Source of the DNA: CAZKUN01 sp964555935
Lineage (GTDB): Bacteria; Armatimonadota; Zipacnadia; Zipacnadales; VGFC01
NCBI GenBank assembly: GCA_964555935.1
Contig: CAZKUN010000037.1
Coordinates: 1-51,589, forward strand
DNA: 51,589 nucleotides
Direction of reading: 5' to 3'
In this document: one piece after another, positions 17,109-24,306 of the stretch
Layout: each line of letters begins with the position of its first letter
Numbering within the stretch: position 1 is the stretch's first letter
Made by a program: the position numbers and the translations under genes
The notes under the pieces: model-generated
Told to the model about the DNA's origin: nothing
Databases searched by the model: none
The model's input: only the letters and a program-made list of their open reading frames with translations

Positions 17109-19330
17109 TCACTCGGTCCGCTCAATCATCACGCCGCGATGCACCTGATCCGCCGTGTATCTCACCGTGTCCACGAGCGCGCCGCCCCATCAAACAGAGA
17201 GATCTCATCGCCATCGTTGTTCAGGGGCATCACGAACGTGCCCATCGCAATTCTCAGCGCCGCTCCCGCGTCTATGGAACCCGATAGCGCGTATGCGTGC
17301 CCGGCTCGGTCGCGGAGTCGCCACCCCTCCAAACTCAGCTCAACTTGCCCGAGGTTCTTGAGCATGACCACCTCATGACCAGTATCCACGCCTCGCGGAT
17401 TCGGCAGCAGTCCGACGATCCGCACCGATGCGACTGCTGAGTCCCCTCCGCCCTCAGCCGCCACGGGCCGCTCCCCTACCCGCACCCGGCAAAGCCTCAG
17501 GCTATCCCGCCGCTCGCCGGTCTCGGGGTCGAGCCGAGCCCGCGCGCCGTACCCGACCAGAAGCTCTCCCGGCGCGACCTCGCAAACAGCCGTGTAGCCC
17601 GAGTAACGTTCGCCATTCAGTGGCGTGTGGTCAGTCCACGTGCGCCCGTTGTCGGCGCTGAACATGATGAACGCGCCGGGACGCCCCGTCGTGCAGGCAA
17701 GCGTGCCGTCGTCCATCACGCACAGGTCTGGCCAGCACCCCTCCACTCCGGTCCGCTCCACCGGGCTCCACGTCCGCCCGCCATCGGCCGAGCGCGAGGT
17801 CATCAGCGGGTTGTCCTGCCAGCCGGGGTTGCTGTTGCCGCCCGTGCGGACGAGCGCCAGGATCTCGCCATTAGGCAGCCCCCTGATGACGAGTTCGCTG
17901 TAGCCCTCGTTCCCCAGGAACGGTTCGTACGCGACCGTTGAGAGGTACTCCCATGTCTCGCCTCGATCCTGGGAGATGCACGTGTACGCGCGCCGCATCG
18001 TGCCGCCCTTGCGGTAGCGATCCGGCTCGACGTCGCCATCGAACCACCCGTACATTCCCGCGACCAGATCGCCGTTCTCAAGCTCCACGATCGAGCGCCC
18101 AAACAGCGGCCCAACATGCGGGCCGTGTCCCAGAGCCGCTCGCGCCTTCGGCACGAGAACTTGTGACTCGCTCGGCCCCTCAACTGTCTCGCCGCCATCC
18201 ATCGACGCGTGTCGGAAGCCGGCGTAGACGCCTTTCTGCCCCTCTACGGGCAGCGCGCGGTAAGCCATGGCCAATAGCGAACCGTCGCGCAGCAGGCTCG
18301 GGCGCGGCAACGCCCCCGGCAGCTCGCGCCATGTCCGGCCCGCATCTTCGGAGACGTGGGAGTCGGTGACCACGCGCCCGTTCCCGAGCGACACCAGACT
18401 CCCGAAGTGAGTCCCCTCGCCAAACAGGCTCGATGGCTCAACCACGACATCGAGATGGTCGTTCGGCCCGGGGACCTTGATCGCGAAATCTCGGTAGATG
18501 CCTCCCGCGCGCCCGTAAGGGTGTCGGCCCTCGCTCACCGGCGCCTCGAGCGTCAGCACGTGAACGCCTGGCCCCCAGCCGTCGGTCGGCACCTCCAGCC
18601 GCAATGATCGGTCGGCCGGATCGAGATCGTTGGGGCCGCCGTCCGCGATGAGATGCTCGGCGTCATCCTCGACGTATGCCGTCTTCTCCTCCGGGTAGTA
18701 GACGAACCCCGGCAAGACCTCGTCCTCGCCCCACGTGTACGGCGGGCGCAGTCGCAGCGCCAGCGACCCTTCGCCGGTGAGCTTCGCGCCGCAGACGAGT
18801 GGTTCACCGGCCTCCACGCGACTGTCCGGCAGCATGAACTCAATGCCCCCGGTTTCCTCCGTCACGCCTCTATCCATCGCGCGGATCGAGACCGTATCCT
18901 CCGATACGTCCAGCCGCAGATTCCGGTAGTCCAGGATGTGCGGTCCAGGCGCAGGGCGATTGTGCGCGAAAACGACCAGGTAGTTCACGCCTATCGGTAG
19001 GTTTTCAGTGCTGACTTCGATTGCGATCTCACCGTCAGCCGGCTCGAGGTCGACGGGTCCGTTGTCTCGGATCGCGCCGGCGTCATCCTGGTAGACGGCC
19101 CGGCCCGCTTCCTCGGCGAATCCTGGCGGGATCGCCTCTGTCTCGTACGGCGTCCGGAGGCGGAAGCTGCCGATCTCCACCCCGTCGCTCTCGGCGCTCA
19201 CTCGGAGCGTGAACGACTCCCCTCGCGCGACCTCGGCCGGCGTGACATTGATCTCCGTGATGTTGATCCGTGGCGCGGCGACAGCCACTGCGGCCAGCCC
19301 CAGTCCACACAGCGCGATCATTGAGGGCAT
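17109..19330 (-). CDS. Secreted BNR/sialidase-like propeller protein with lamin-tail domain, frameshifted near its C-terminus
   Basis: This exported protein has a signal peptide at residues 1-19 (MPSMIALCGLGLAAVAVAA) and a GGAG site. Two beta-sandwich repeats (about residues 20-280) share the pattern LRLRPPYT...VLPGF..E...AYV. A BNR/sialidase-like propeller (about 300-610) carries four Asp boxes: SEDAGRTW, SQDRGETW, SADGGRTW and SADNGRTW. A C-terminal lamin-tail domain (about 630-725) follows. The uninterrupted frame stops at 17162 after GDEISLFDGAARSWTR. Adding one base near 17175-17188 restores the expected lamin-tail end, LVDTVRYTADQVHRGVMIE, and a stop at 17109. This is therefore a frameshift or a sequencing error. 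The sialidase Arg triad was not verified, so enzymatic activity is uncertain. Confidence 0.83.
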
Positions 19331-19445
19331 TGCAGGCTCCAGTTGGGCGGTGTCCTGACTACTCGCGTTCTTCCGCAACGCGTCCGTCCGGTCCTGCCCG
19401 GTGAAGGAGGCCCGCCGATCGCTCGCGGAGCATCCCAATGTAGTG

Positions 19446-21437
19446 ATGACCTCAACGCATCGACTCGGACGACTGCTTCTGCTGCCCATGGCCTGGGGGT
19501 ATGCCTCGATGCCCGCGCGAGCGGACGTGCCTGCCAACCTACCGGAGCTTCCTCTGCTCGACTCGTTCCAGCCCGACGGAGTGATGATCAAGGGCGTGAC
19601 GGTTCGGGGCGAGATGGCCTATGTCGTAGCGGCATATGGCGGGTTCTTCGTCATCGATCTCAGCGACCCCGACCGCATCCAACTCGTCGGCAAGTGCGAC
19701 ACGCCCGGCAACGCGACCGAGGTAGCGGTAGCCGGTGACTATGCCTACACTGCCGACCGCCCGACGGGCATCCAGATCATCGATGTGAGCGACCCCTCCG
19801 AGCCTCACATCGTCGGCGTGTACGACAGCGTCGAGCGCGCGACGGGGCTTGACGTTGCCGGCAACGTGCTGGCGATCTGCAACCGCACGCTCGGGGTCGA
19901 GTTCGCTGACCTATCGGATCCAATCCGGCCTCGGCACCTGAGCGCGCTTCGCCTCGGTGAGGCCCAGGGCGTTCGGATCCGCGGCGACGTCGCGTATGTG
20001 GGGCTCTGGCACAATCGCAAGCTTGCGGCGGTCGACATCAGCGACCTGCGCGATCCCAACGTGCTTGGCGAGGCGGCGCTCGGCGGGTACGGGTGGGGGC
20101 TCGCCATCGTCGATGATCTCATCTACGCGGCCACCGGCCACCATTCGCCGGGCGCGGACGGCAAGAACCGCGGCCACGGGATGGATGTCGTCGATGTAAG
20201 CGATCCCCGCAACCCGCGCTCGGTGAACCGGATCGACACGCCGCCGTTCTACCGGCTGGGCAACGACTGGTGGTGGACGGCCGCCTCGGGCGATCACGTC
20301 TTCCACGCTGATGGCGAGAACGGCGTCTATGTGTACGATATCACCGACCGACGCAGCCCTGTCCCCGTCGCCCGCGCGCTGGCGGCTGACTTCTCCGGCG
20401 CCGTCGCCGCGTTCGATGATCGGCTCCTCGTCGCCGACATGAAGGGCGGCCTTCGGCTGTTCGCCGCCGGTGGCTTGGCCGTGTCGGCGGCTCTCGCGCC
20501 GGTGGCGGCGCGAGAGATCCCTCCGGCCAAAGCCGGCCCGACGGGCGGGCCGGGATACCGGATTCTCCCGACGAGTGGCCAGGCTCGTAGCGTCGCTATC
20601 GCCGGCAACCATGCCATCGTCGCGTGCGGAATGGGCGGGCTGGACGTGTTCGATCTCGCGCCCGCGATCCAACGCGTCGCCACCGTCCCCACGCCCGGTG
20701 TCGCCTTCGATGTCGAGGTCCGCGATGAGCGGGCCTACGTCGCCTTGGGCAGCGGAGGAACGGCCGTGTATGACGTGAGCGATCCGCTCAACCCGAAGCT
20801 CCTAGGCCGCGTCGAAGGACGCGCCGCGCATCATCTCGAGGTGGTGGGGGAGACGCTCTGCGCGCTCCGCGGCGGGGGCAGCGTGGACCTGATCGACGTC
20901 AGCGACTCCGCCGCGCCGGCGCTCGTCGCCAGTAGCTCCATCCCGCATTTCCCCGATCAACTCACCGCCCTCAGCGCCAGCCACATGTTGGGCGTGTCGC
21001 CGTGGCAGATCGCTCTGTTTGGTCTGTCTCGGCCCGCCGATGTCGTCAAGCGGGTTCTCTCGGAGCACGATCGCGACGGCGCGTTGGGGATCATGGCCCA
21101 TGGGTCTCGCGTGATGGTCTGTCGCGAGTCGGCGCTGGAGTTGTGGACTGCCGAGGACATCGACGACATTCACATGGTGTCGTCGGTGGATCTGCCGTCC
21201 TGGCGTGGGGGGCTTGTCGCGTGGGATGGAACTCGCGCGGTGATCTCCAGTAGGGCTCGCGGGGTGGTGAGCTTCGCGGAGACAGACGACGCCTTCGGCG
21301 CGCGCGTGCTTGCGACGGTGAGCCTGCCCGGCTACCCCGCCCGCTCCGTTGTCATCGGAGACCTCGCCCTCATTCCGTGTGGCTATGCGGGCCTGGCGGT
21401 CATCCGCTGGGACGACATCGACGACCTGGTCCCCTGA
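19446..21437 (+). CDS. Secreted LVIVD-repeat beta-propeller protein
   Basis: This 663-residue exported protein has a signal peptide at about residues 1-27 (ending MPARADVPA). It is built of LVIVD repeats: GGFFVIDLSDPDRIQLVG, IIDVSDPSEPHIVGVYD, FADLSDPIRPRHLSAL, VDISDLRDPNVLGEA, VDVSDPRNPRSVNRI, VYDITDRRSPVPVAR, VYDVSDPLNPKLLGR and LIDVSDSAAPALVAS. These give at least eight blades of 40-50 residues, with a break and a second set starting around residue 370. Such proteins are cell-surface propellers without known catalysis, often binding partners or glycans. The ATG at 19446 is chosen because the signal peptide begins there. No strong ribosome-binding site is visible. It diverges from the BNR-protein gene. 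Confidence 0.88.
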   Translation: MTSTHRLGRLLLLPMAWGYASMPARADVPANLPELPLLDSFQPDGVMIKGVTVRGEMAYVVAAYGGFFVIDLSDPDRIQLVGKCDTPGNATEVAVAGDYAYTADRPTGIQIIDVSDPSEPHIVGVYDSVERATGLDVAGNVLAICNRTLGVEFADLSDPIRPRHLSALRLGEAQGVRIRGDVAYVGLWHNRKLAAVDISDLRDPNVLGEAALGGYGWGLAIVDDLIYAATGHHSPGADGKNRGHGMDVVDVSDPRNPRSVNRIDTPPFYRLGNDWWWTAASGDHVFHADGENGVYVYDITDRRSPVPVARALAADFSGAVAAFDDRLLVADMKGGLRLFAAGGLAVSAALAPVAAREIPPAKAGPTGGPGYRILPTSGQARSVAIAGNHAIVACGMGGLDVFDLAPAIQRVATVPTPGVAFDVEVRDERAYVALGSGGTAVYDVSDPLNPKLLGRVEGRAAHHLEVVGETLCALRGGGSVDLIDVSDSAAPALVASSSIPHFPDQLTALSASHMLGVSPWQIALFGLSRPADVVKRVLSEHDRDGALGIMAHGSRVMVCRESALELWTAEDIDDIHMVSSVDLPSWRGGLVAWDGTRAVISSRARGVVSFAETDDAFGARVLATVSLPGYPARSVVIGDLALIPCGYAGLAVIRWDDIDDLVP

Positions 21438-21447
21438 AGCTGTCCGG

Positions 21448-21879
21448 CTAGTCGCTCTCCGTCTCGCCCGGCCACCCGGCTGTCCCGCCCAGCAGGTTGT
21501 GCGTGTGCTCGAAACCGAGTGCGGCCAGTTTCTCCTGGGCCGTGCCGCTGCGCTTGCCGCTATGGCAGATCAGCACGATCTCCTCGTCCTTGCTGATCTT
21601 CTCGGCCCACTCCCCCAGTTGGTCCAGCGGCAGGTTCTCCGTGCCGACAATCCGCTTGCGGGCAAACTCGCTTGAGGTTCGGACGTCGATCAGCCTGGGA
21701 GGCTTCTCACCCGTCAGCATCCGCTGCAATTCGTCGGCGCTGATGTTGCTTAGCGTTCCCGCGGCTGACTCGGGCGTCGAGCCGAACCCCTCCGGGTTGT
21801 CCGTTGTCGACCAGGATTCACAACCGACCGTGATTGCCGCGATTGCTGCTGTCAGCATGCAAACCAATAGTCGACGCAT
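21448..21879 (-). CDS. Rhodanese-domain lipoprotein
   Basis: This 143-residue protein has a signal peptide and lipobox (AAITVGC, Cys about residue 20), a short spacer and a single rhodanese domain: RLIDVRTSSEFARKRIVGTENLPL and the active-site loop CHSGKRSG (catalytic Cys about residue 112, with Arg at the sixth loop position). The loop is intact, so it could carry persulfide sulfur. Exported single-domain rhodaneses are usually sulfur carriers or redox partners. The start codon is followed by the basic MRRL of a normal signal peptide. A 72-bp palindromic element lies about 20 bases upstream, between it and the UroD-like gene. Confidence 0.9.
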   Translation of the reverse strand: MRRLLVCMLTAAIAAITVGCESWSTTDNPEGFGSTPESAAGTLSNISADELQRMLTGEKPPRLIDVRTSSEFARKRIVGTENLPLDQLGEWAEKISKDEEIVLICHSGKRSGTAQEKLAALGFEHTHNLLGGTAGWPGETESD

Positions 21880-21901
21880 CTTCGCACCGCCATGGGTTGG
21901 A

Positions 21902-21973
21902 AGTGGTTCCAGACCCCCCGTAGGTCGGATCTCCAGATCCGACAGGCCCGGTTCTTGGGGTCTTGAAACCAGC
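21902..21973 (+). repeat. Full-length family 1 element, copy 2 (core 21919-21943)
   Basis: The 25-bp core is flanked by imperfectly complementary outer arms, AGTGGTTCCAGACCCC on the left and GGGGTCTTGAAACCAGCT on the right, giving a long cruciform of about 72 bp. It lies between the stop of the UroD-like gene and the start of the rhodanese gene (both minus strand), and may act as a terminator or attenuator. Confidence 0.88.
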
Positions 21974-21982
21974 TCTAGGATG

Positions 21983-23134
21983 TCATTCGTAGAAGCCAGA
22001 CTCATACGCCGCGTCATACAGGGCGACGATGTTTTCGGCGGGCACCCCCGCCTGGATGTTGTGCACGTTGTTGAACACATACCCGCCGCCTGGCATCCAT
22101 GCCGCCAGGTTGTGTGCGACATGTTCGCGGACATCATCGGGGCTGCCCGAGGGCAGGACGCCTTGCGAATCGATGCCCCCTCCCCAGAACGTGAGCCGAT
22201 CGCCGAATTCCTCCTTCAGCGTCTCCGGATCCATGCCTCGGGCGCTGATTTGAACGGGGTTGAGGATGTCGATGCCATTGTCGAGAAGATCGGGGATGTA
22301 CTCCGCGCACCCACCGCAAGTGTGGTACCAGATCTTCGCCTCTGTCCGCGAGCGGATGTATTGCACGAGGCGCTTGTGCCTCGGCTTCACGACCTTGCGA
22401 TAGAACGCTGGGCTGAAGAGCGGGCCGGTCTGCCCGGCCAAGTCATCGCCGATCATTATCACATCCGCCACGTCGCCCACCTCATCGAGGAACAGGCCGA
22501 ACCAGTCCATCCAGTACTTGCAGGTCTGGTCGATCAGCGCCTCGCAGAACTCCGGGTGGGTCACCATGTCGCAGAACCACTGCTCCAAACCCCGCATGTA
22601 CCAGCAGATCTCATACGTCACGCCCGAGATGCCGCTAACCACCGCATACGGCGTCTCGTTCTTGATCGCCAGCGCGCGTTCTCGCAGCCCCTCGAAGCGC
22701 CCGGGATCGTCGCCTCGTGGGAATGGGTAGCCCGCGATGTCATCGATCGTCGCGCTCGCCAGCGGATGGTGCGAGATGTCCATATAGAGCGGGCTGTCGT
22801 CAGGCATCGACCACGTCACGCCGAACTCGTCGGTCAGGTCGTGCCAGAGCCGCCCATCCCTCACGTTCTCGACGATCCCACCTTCCCAGCCCGACGCCGC
22901 GCCCGCCGCAACGTAGCGCGTGTCCACGTGGAAGCGCTCAAGCACTTCCTCGCATGGCCGGGCGAGCTGCTGGATCGGATCCATGATCTCGAAGTCGTGC
23001 TCGATCCCGAGATGCTGCAGCAAGTCGGCATAGGCGCCCTTGTGGATGCCTGTCTGGTTCCCGCCCAGGTCGATCGGCACCCGGTCGGGCTCCTCATGGG
23101 CCAGCGCCGTCAGCACGCGTTCGCGTGGGGTCAT
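21983..23134 (-). CDS. Uroporphyrinogen-decarboxylase-like protein (UroD/MtaA methyltransferase superfamily)
   Basis: This 383-residue cytoplasmic TIM-barrel protein begins MTPRERVLTALAHEEPDRVPIDLGG, the standard start of the UroD-like methyltransferase group. HTCGGCAEYIPDLLDNGIDILNPVQ (about residues 277-301) matches the His/Cys zinc region of corrinoid-methyltransferase relatives such as MtaA. The protein is more likely a methyltransferase or demethylase partner than a haem-pathway HemE. The block LTFWGGGIDSQGVLPSGSPDDVREHV and the end GGGYVFNNVHNIQAGVPAENI are also typical. The ATG at 23134 is chosen because the upstream extension is composed of hairpin repeats. A weak GAGAG site is present. 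No corrinoid protein is visible in the window. Confidence 0.88.
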   Translation of the reverse strand: MTPRERVLTALAHEEPDRVPIDLGGNQTGIHKGAYADLLQHLGIEHDFEIMDPIQQLARPCEEVLERFHVDTRYVAAGAASGWEGGIVENVRDGRLWHDLTDEFGVTWSMPDDSPLYMDISHHPLASATIDDIAGYPFPRGDDPGRFEGLRERALAIKNETPYAVVSGISGVTYEICWYMRGLEQWFCDMVTHPEFCEALIDQTCKYWMDWFGLFLDEVGDVADVIMIGDDLAGQTGPLFSPAFYRKVVKPRHKRLVQYIRSRTEAKIWYHTCGGCAEYIPDLLDNGIDILNPVQISARGMDPETLKEEFGDRLTFWGGGIDSQGVLPSGSPDDVREHVAHNLAAWMPGGGYVFNNVHNIQAGVPAENIVALYDAAYESGFYE

Positions 23135-23172
23135 CGTCTCTCGTCCCATGCCCCTGGCTCCTGCTCGTCGGA

Positions 23173-23204
23173 GTCGTCTTGGACCGCGAGCTTCCAGCTC
23201 GCAT
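23173..23204 (+). repeat. Hairpin repeat, family 2, copy 2
   Basis: Identical over 32 bp to 17050-17081, with the same GCGAGCT-TCC-AGCTCGC hairpin. It lies in the spacer between the nucleoside hydrolase stop and the UroD-like start. Confidence 0.9.
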
Positions 23205-23250
23205 GTCGTCCGCCGTCCCTCGTCCTCGCACACACCCTCGCGTGCCACGC

Positions 23251-23269
23251 GGAAACTCCACGAGTTTCC
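23251..23269 (+). repeat. Hairpin repeat, family 4, copy 2
   Basis: GGAAACTC-CAC-GAGTTTCC is a perfect eight-base stem with a three-base loop. The same stem sequence occurs inside the composite hairpin at 15729-15771. It lies about 50 bases from a family 2 repeat in the same spacer. Confidence 0.8.
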
Positions 23270-23323
23270 ATGCCAGCCCGTACAAGAACGCCGCCGGCCA
23301 CTGCGGGCCATCCCGCGTGGGTG

Positions 23324-24286
23324 CTAACTCCTCAGCGACTCGATCATCAGCGATTCCACGACCTCCACCAACTTCCCATCGGTGACCGTCGCCTCGATCC
23401 ACGAGCGCTCGGGGGATGCGTGTTCGTGGAGCCACTCATGCTCGCCCGTCTCCGCGTCAAACCGCAATCCGAGCCCGCCGTGTTCGACGAAGATCTCGCC
23501 ACATCCGCGCACCGCGCGGATCAGCGCGATCTGGTCCCACGAGGGCCGCCCGGCGGGTTGTCCCCAGTTGCTGAGCCAGATCTCGAACGCGCGGCGCACT
23601 GGGTGACCTTCCGGCGCGGCGGCGATGAACTTGGGACCCACGAGCACCTCGCCACCGAGTTCGCTGACGGTCACCGGAGTCGGCCACTTGTTGAGCACGG
23701 TCGCCGCGCCAATCGTGTCCATCTTCCAGTTGAACCCGTCCGCCCCGCTCGGGTAGACGCCCAGCGCCATCGTCACCAGCCGGTCGACCTTCGCTGCGAT
23801 GAGATCGCGTCCGCTGAGCGGCGAGATGTCATCACGCGGCGAATCGAGAAGCTGCTGCAGCGCCGTCAGAGTGCCCACCGCGCAGATGGTCACCGAGCCG
23901 TGGTCCGCGTCAGCCAGGATCTGGCGGTACAGAGTGGTTGAGTCGGGGTATTCAATCCCTGGGTTGCCCCGCTCCCAGTCCCCTCCGATCGCCTCGTTGT
24001 AGAACAGCTTCTCTTGATCGGCGACATATTGGAGCATCCCCTGGTACGCGCTGTACCTGGGGGCTGACTCCCATTCGTCTACGCGCACCAGCCCCACCGG
24101 CACGTTGCCGAGGCCGTATGCCTCATTGATCGCGCTCGCGCATAGCGCGCACGCTCGTTTCGGGATGCTGCACATCACGCCCAGAATCTCCACCTCACCC
24201 AGGCGCGCGAAGTTGTGCAGGATCGCCAGCGCGCCCGTGTCATCGCAGTCGGTGTCAATATCGGTGTCGAAGATCAGCTTCTGCAT
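23324..24286 (-). CDS. Inosine-uridine-preferring nucleoside hydrolase family protein
   Basis: This 320-residue protein opens MQKLIFDTDIDTDCDDTGAL, which contains the calcium-binding Asp cluster (DxDxDxDD) that defines the nucleoside hydrolase family. TICAVGTLTALQQLL (about residues 125-139) is another family block. Near the end, RPSWDQIALIRAVRG supplies the conserved 'pSWDq' region, where the Asp is a metal ligand. The family hydrolyses the N-glycosidic bond of ribonucleosides, but homologues in glycan loci may have other substrates. The ATG at 24286 is chosen over one at 24301 because it starts the first strand. It follows the lyase gene by 20 bases and is probably co-transcribed. Confidence 0.9.
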   Translation of the reverse strand: MQKLIFDTDIDTDCDDTGALAILHNFARLGEVEILGVMCSIPKRACALCASAINEAYGLGNVPVGLVRVDEWESAPRYSAYQGMLQYVADQEKLFYNEAIGGDWERGNPGIEYPDSTTLYRQILADADHGSVTICAVGTLTALQQLLDSPRDDISPLSGRDLIAAKVDRLVTMALGVYPSGADGFNWKMDTIGAATVLNKWPTPVTVSELGGEVLVGPKFIAAAPEGHPVRRAFEIWLSNWGQPAGRPSWDQIALIRAVRGCGEIFVEHGGLGLRFDAETGEHEWLHEHASPERSWIEATVTDGKLVEVVESLMIESLRS

Positions 24287-24306
24287 GTCCGTTCCCTTCA
24301 TCAAGC

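Noticed and set aside
21983..23134. HemE (haem pathway uroporphyrinogen decarboxylase)
   Set aside because: The His/Cys block HTCGGCAEY and the overall end region fit the methyltransferase-like UroD relatives better than HemE, and no haem genes are nearby.
21497..23941. Plus-strand frame of over 800 codons
   Set aside because: It crosses three well-supported minus-strand genes and two hairpin repeats in antisense. It has no domain or signal.
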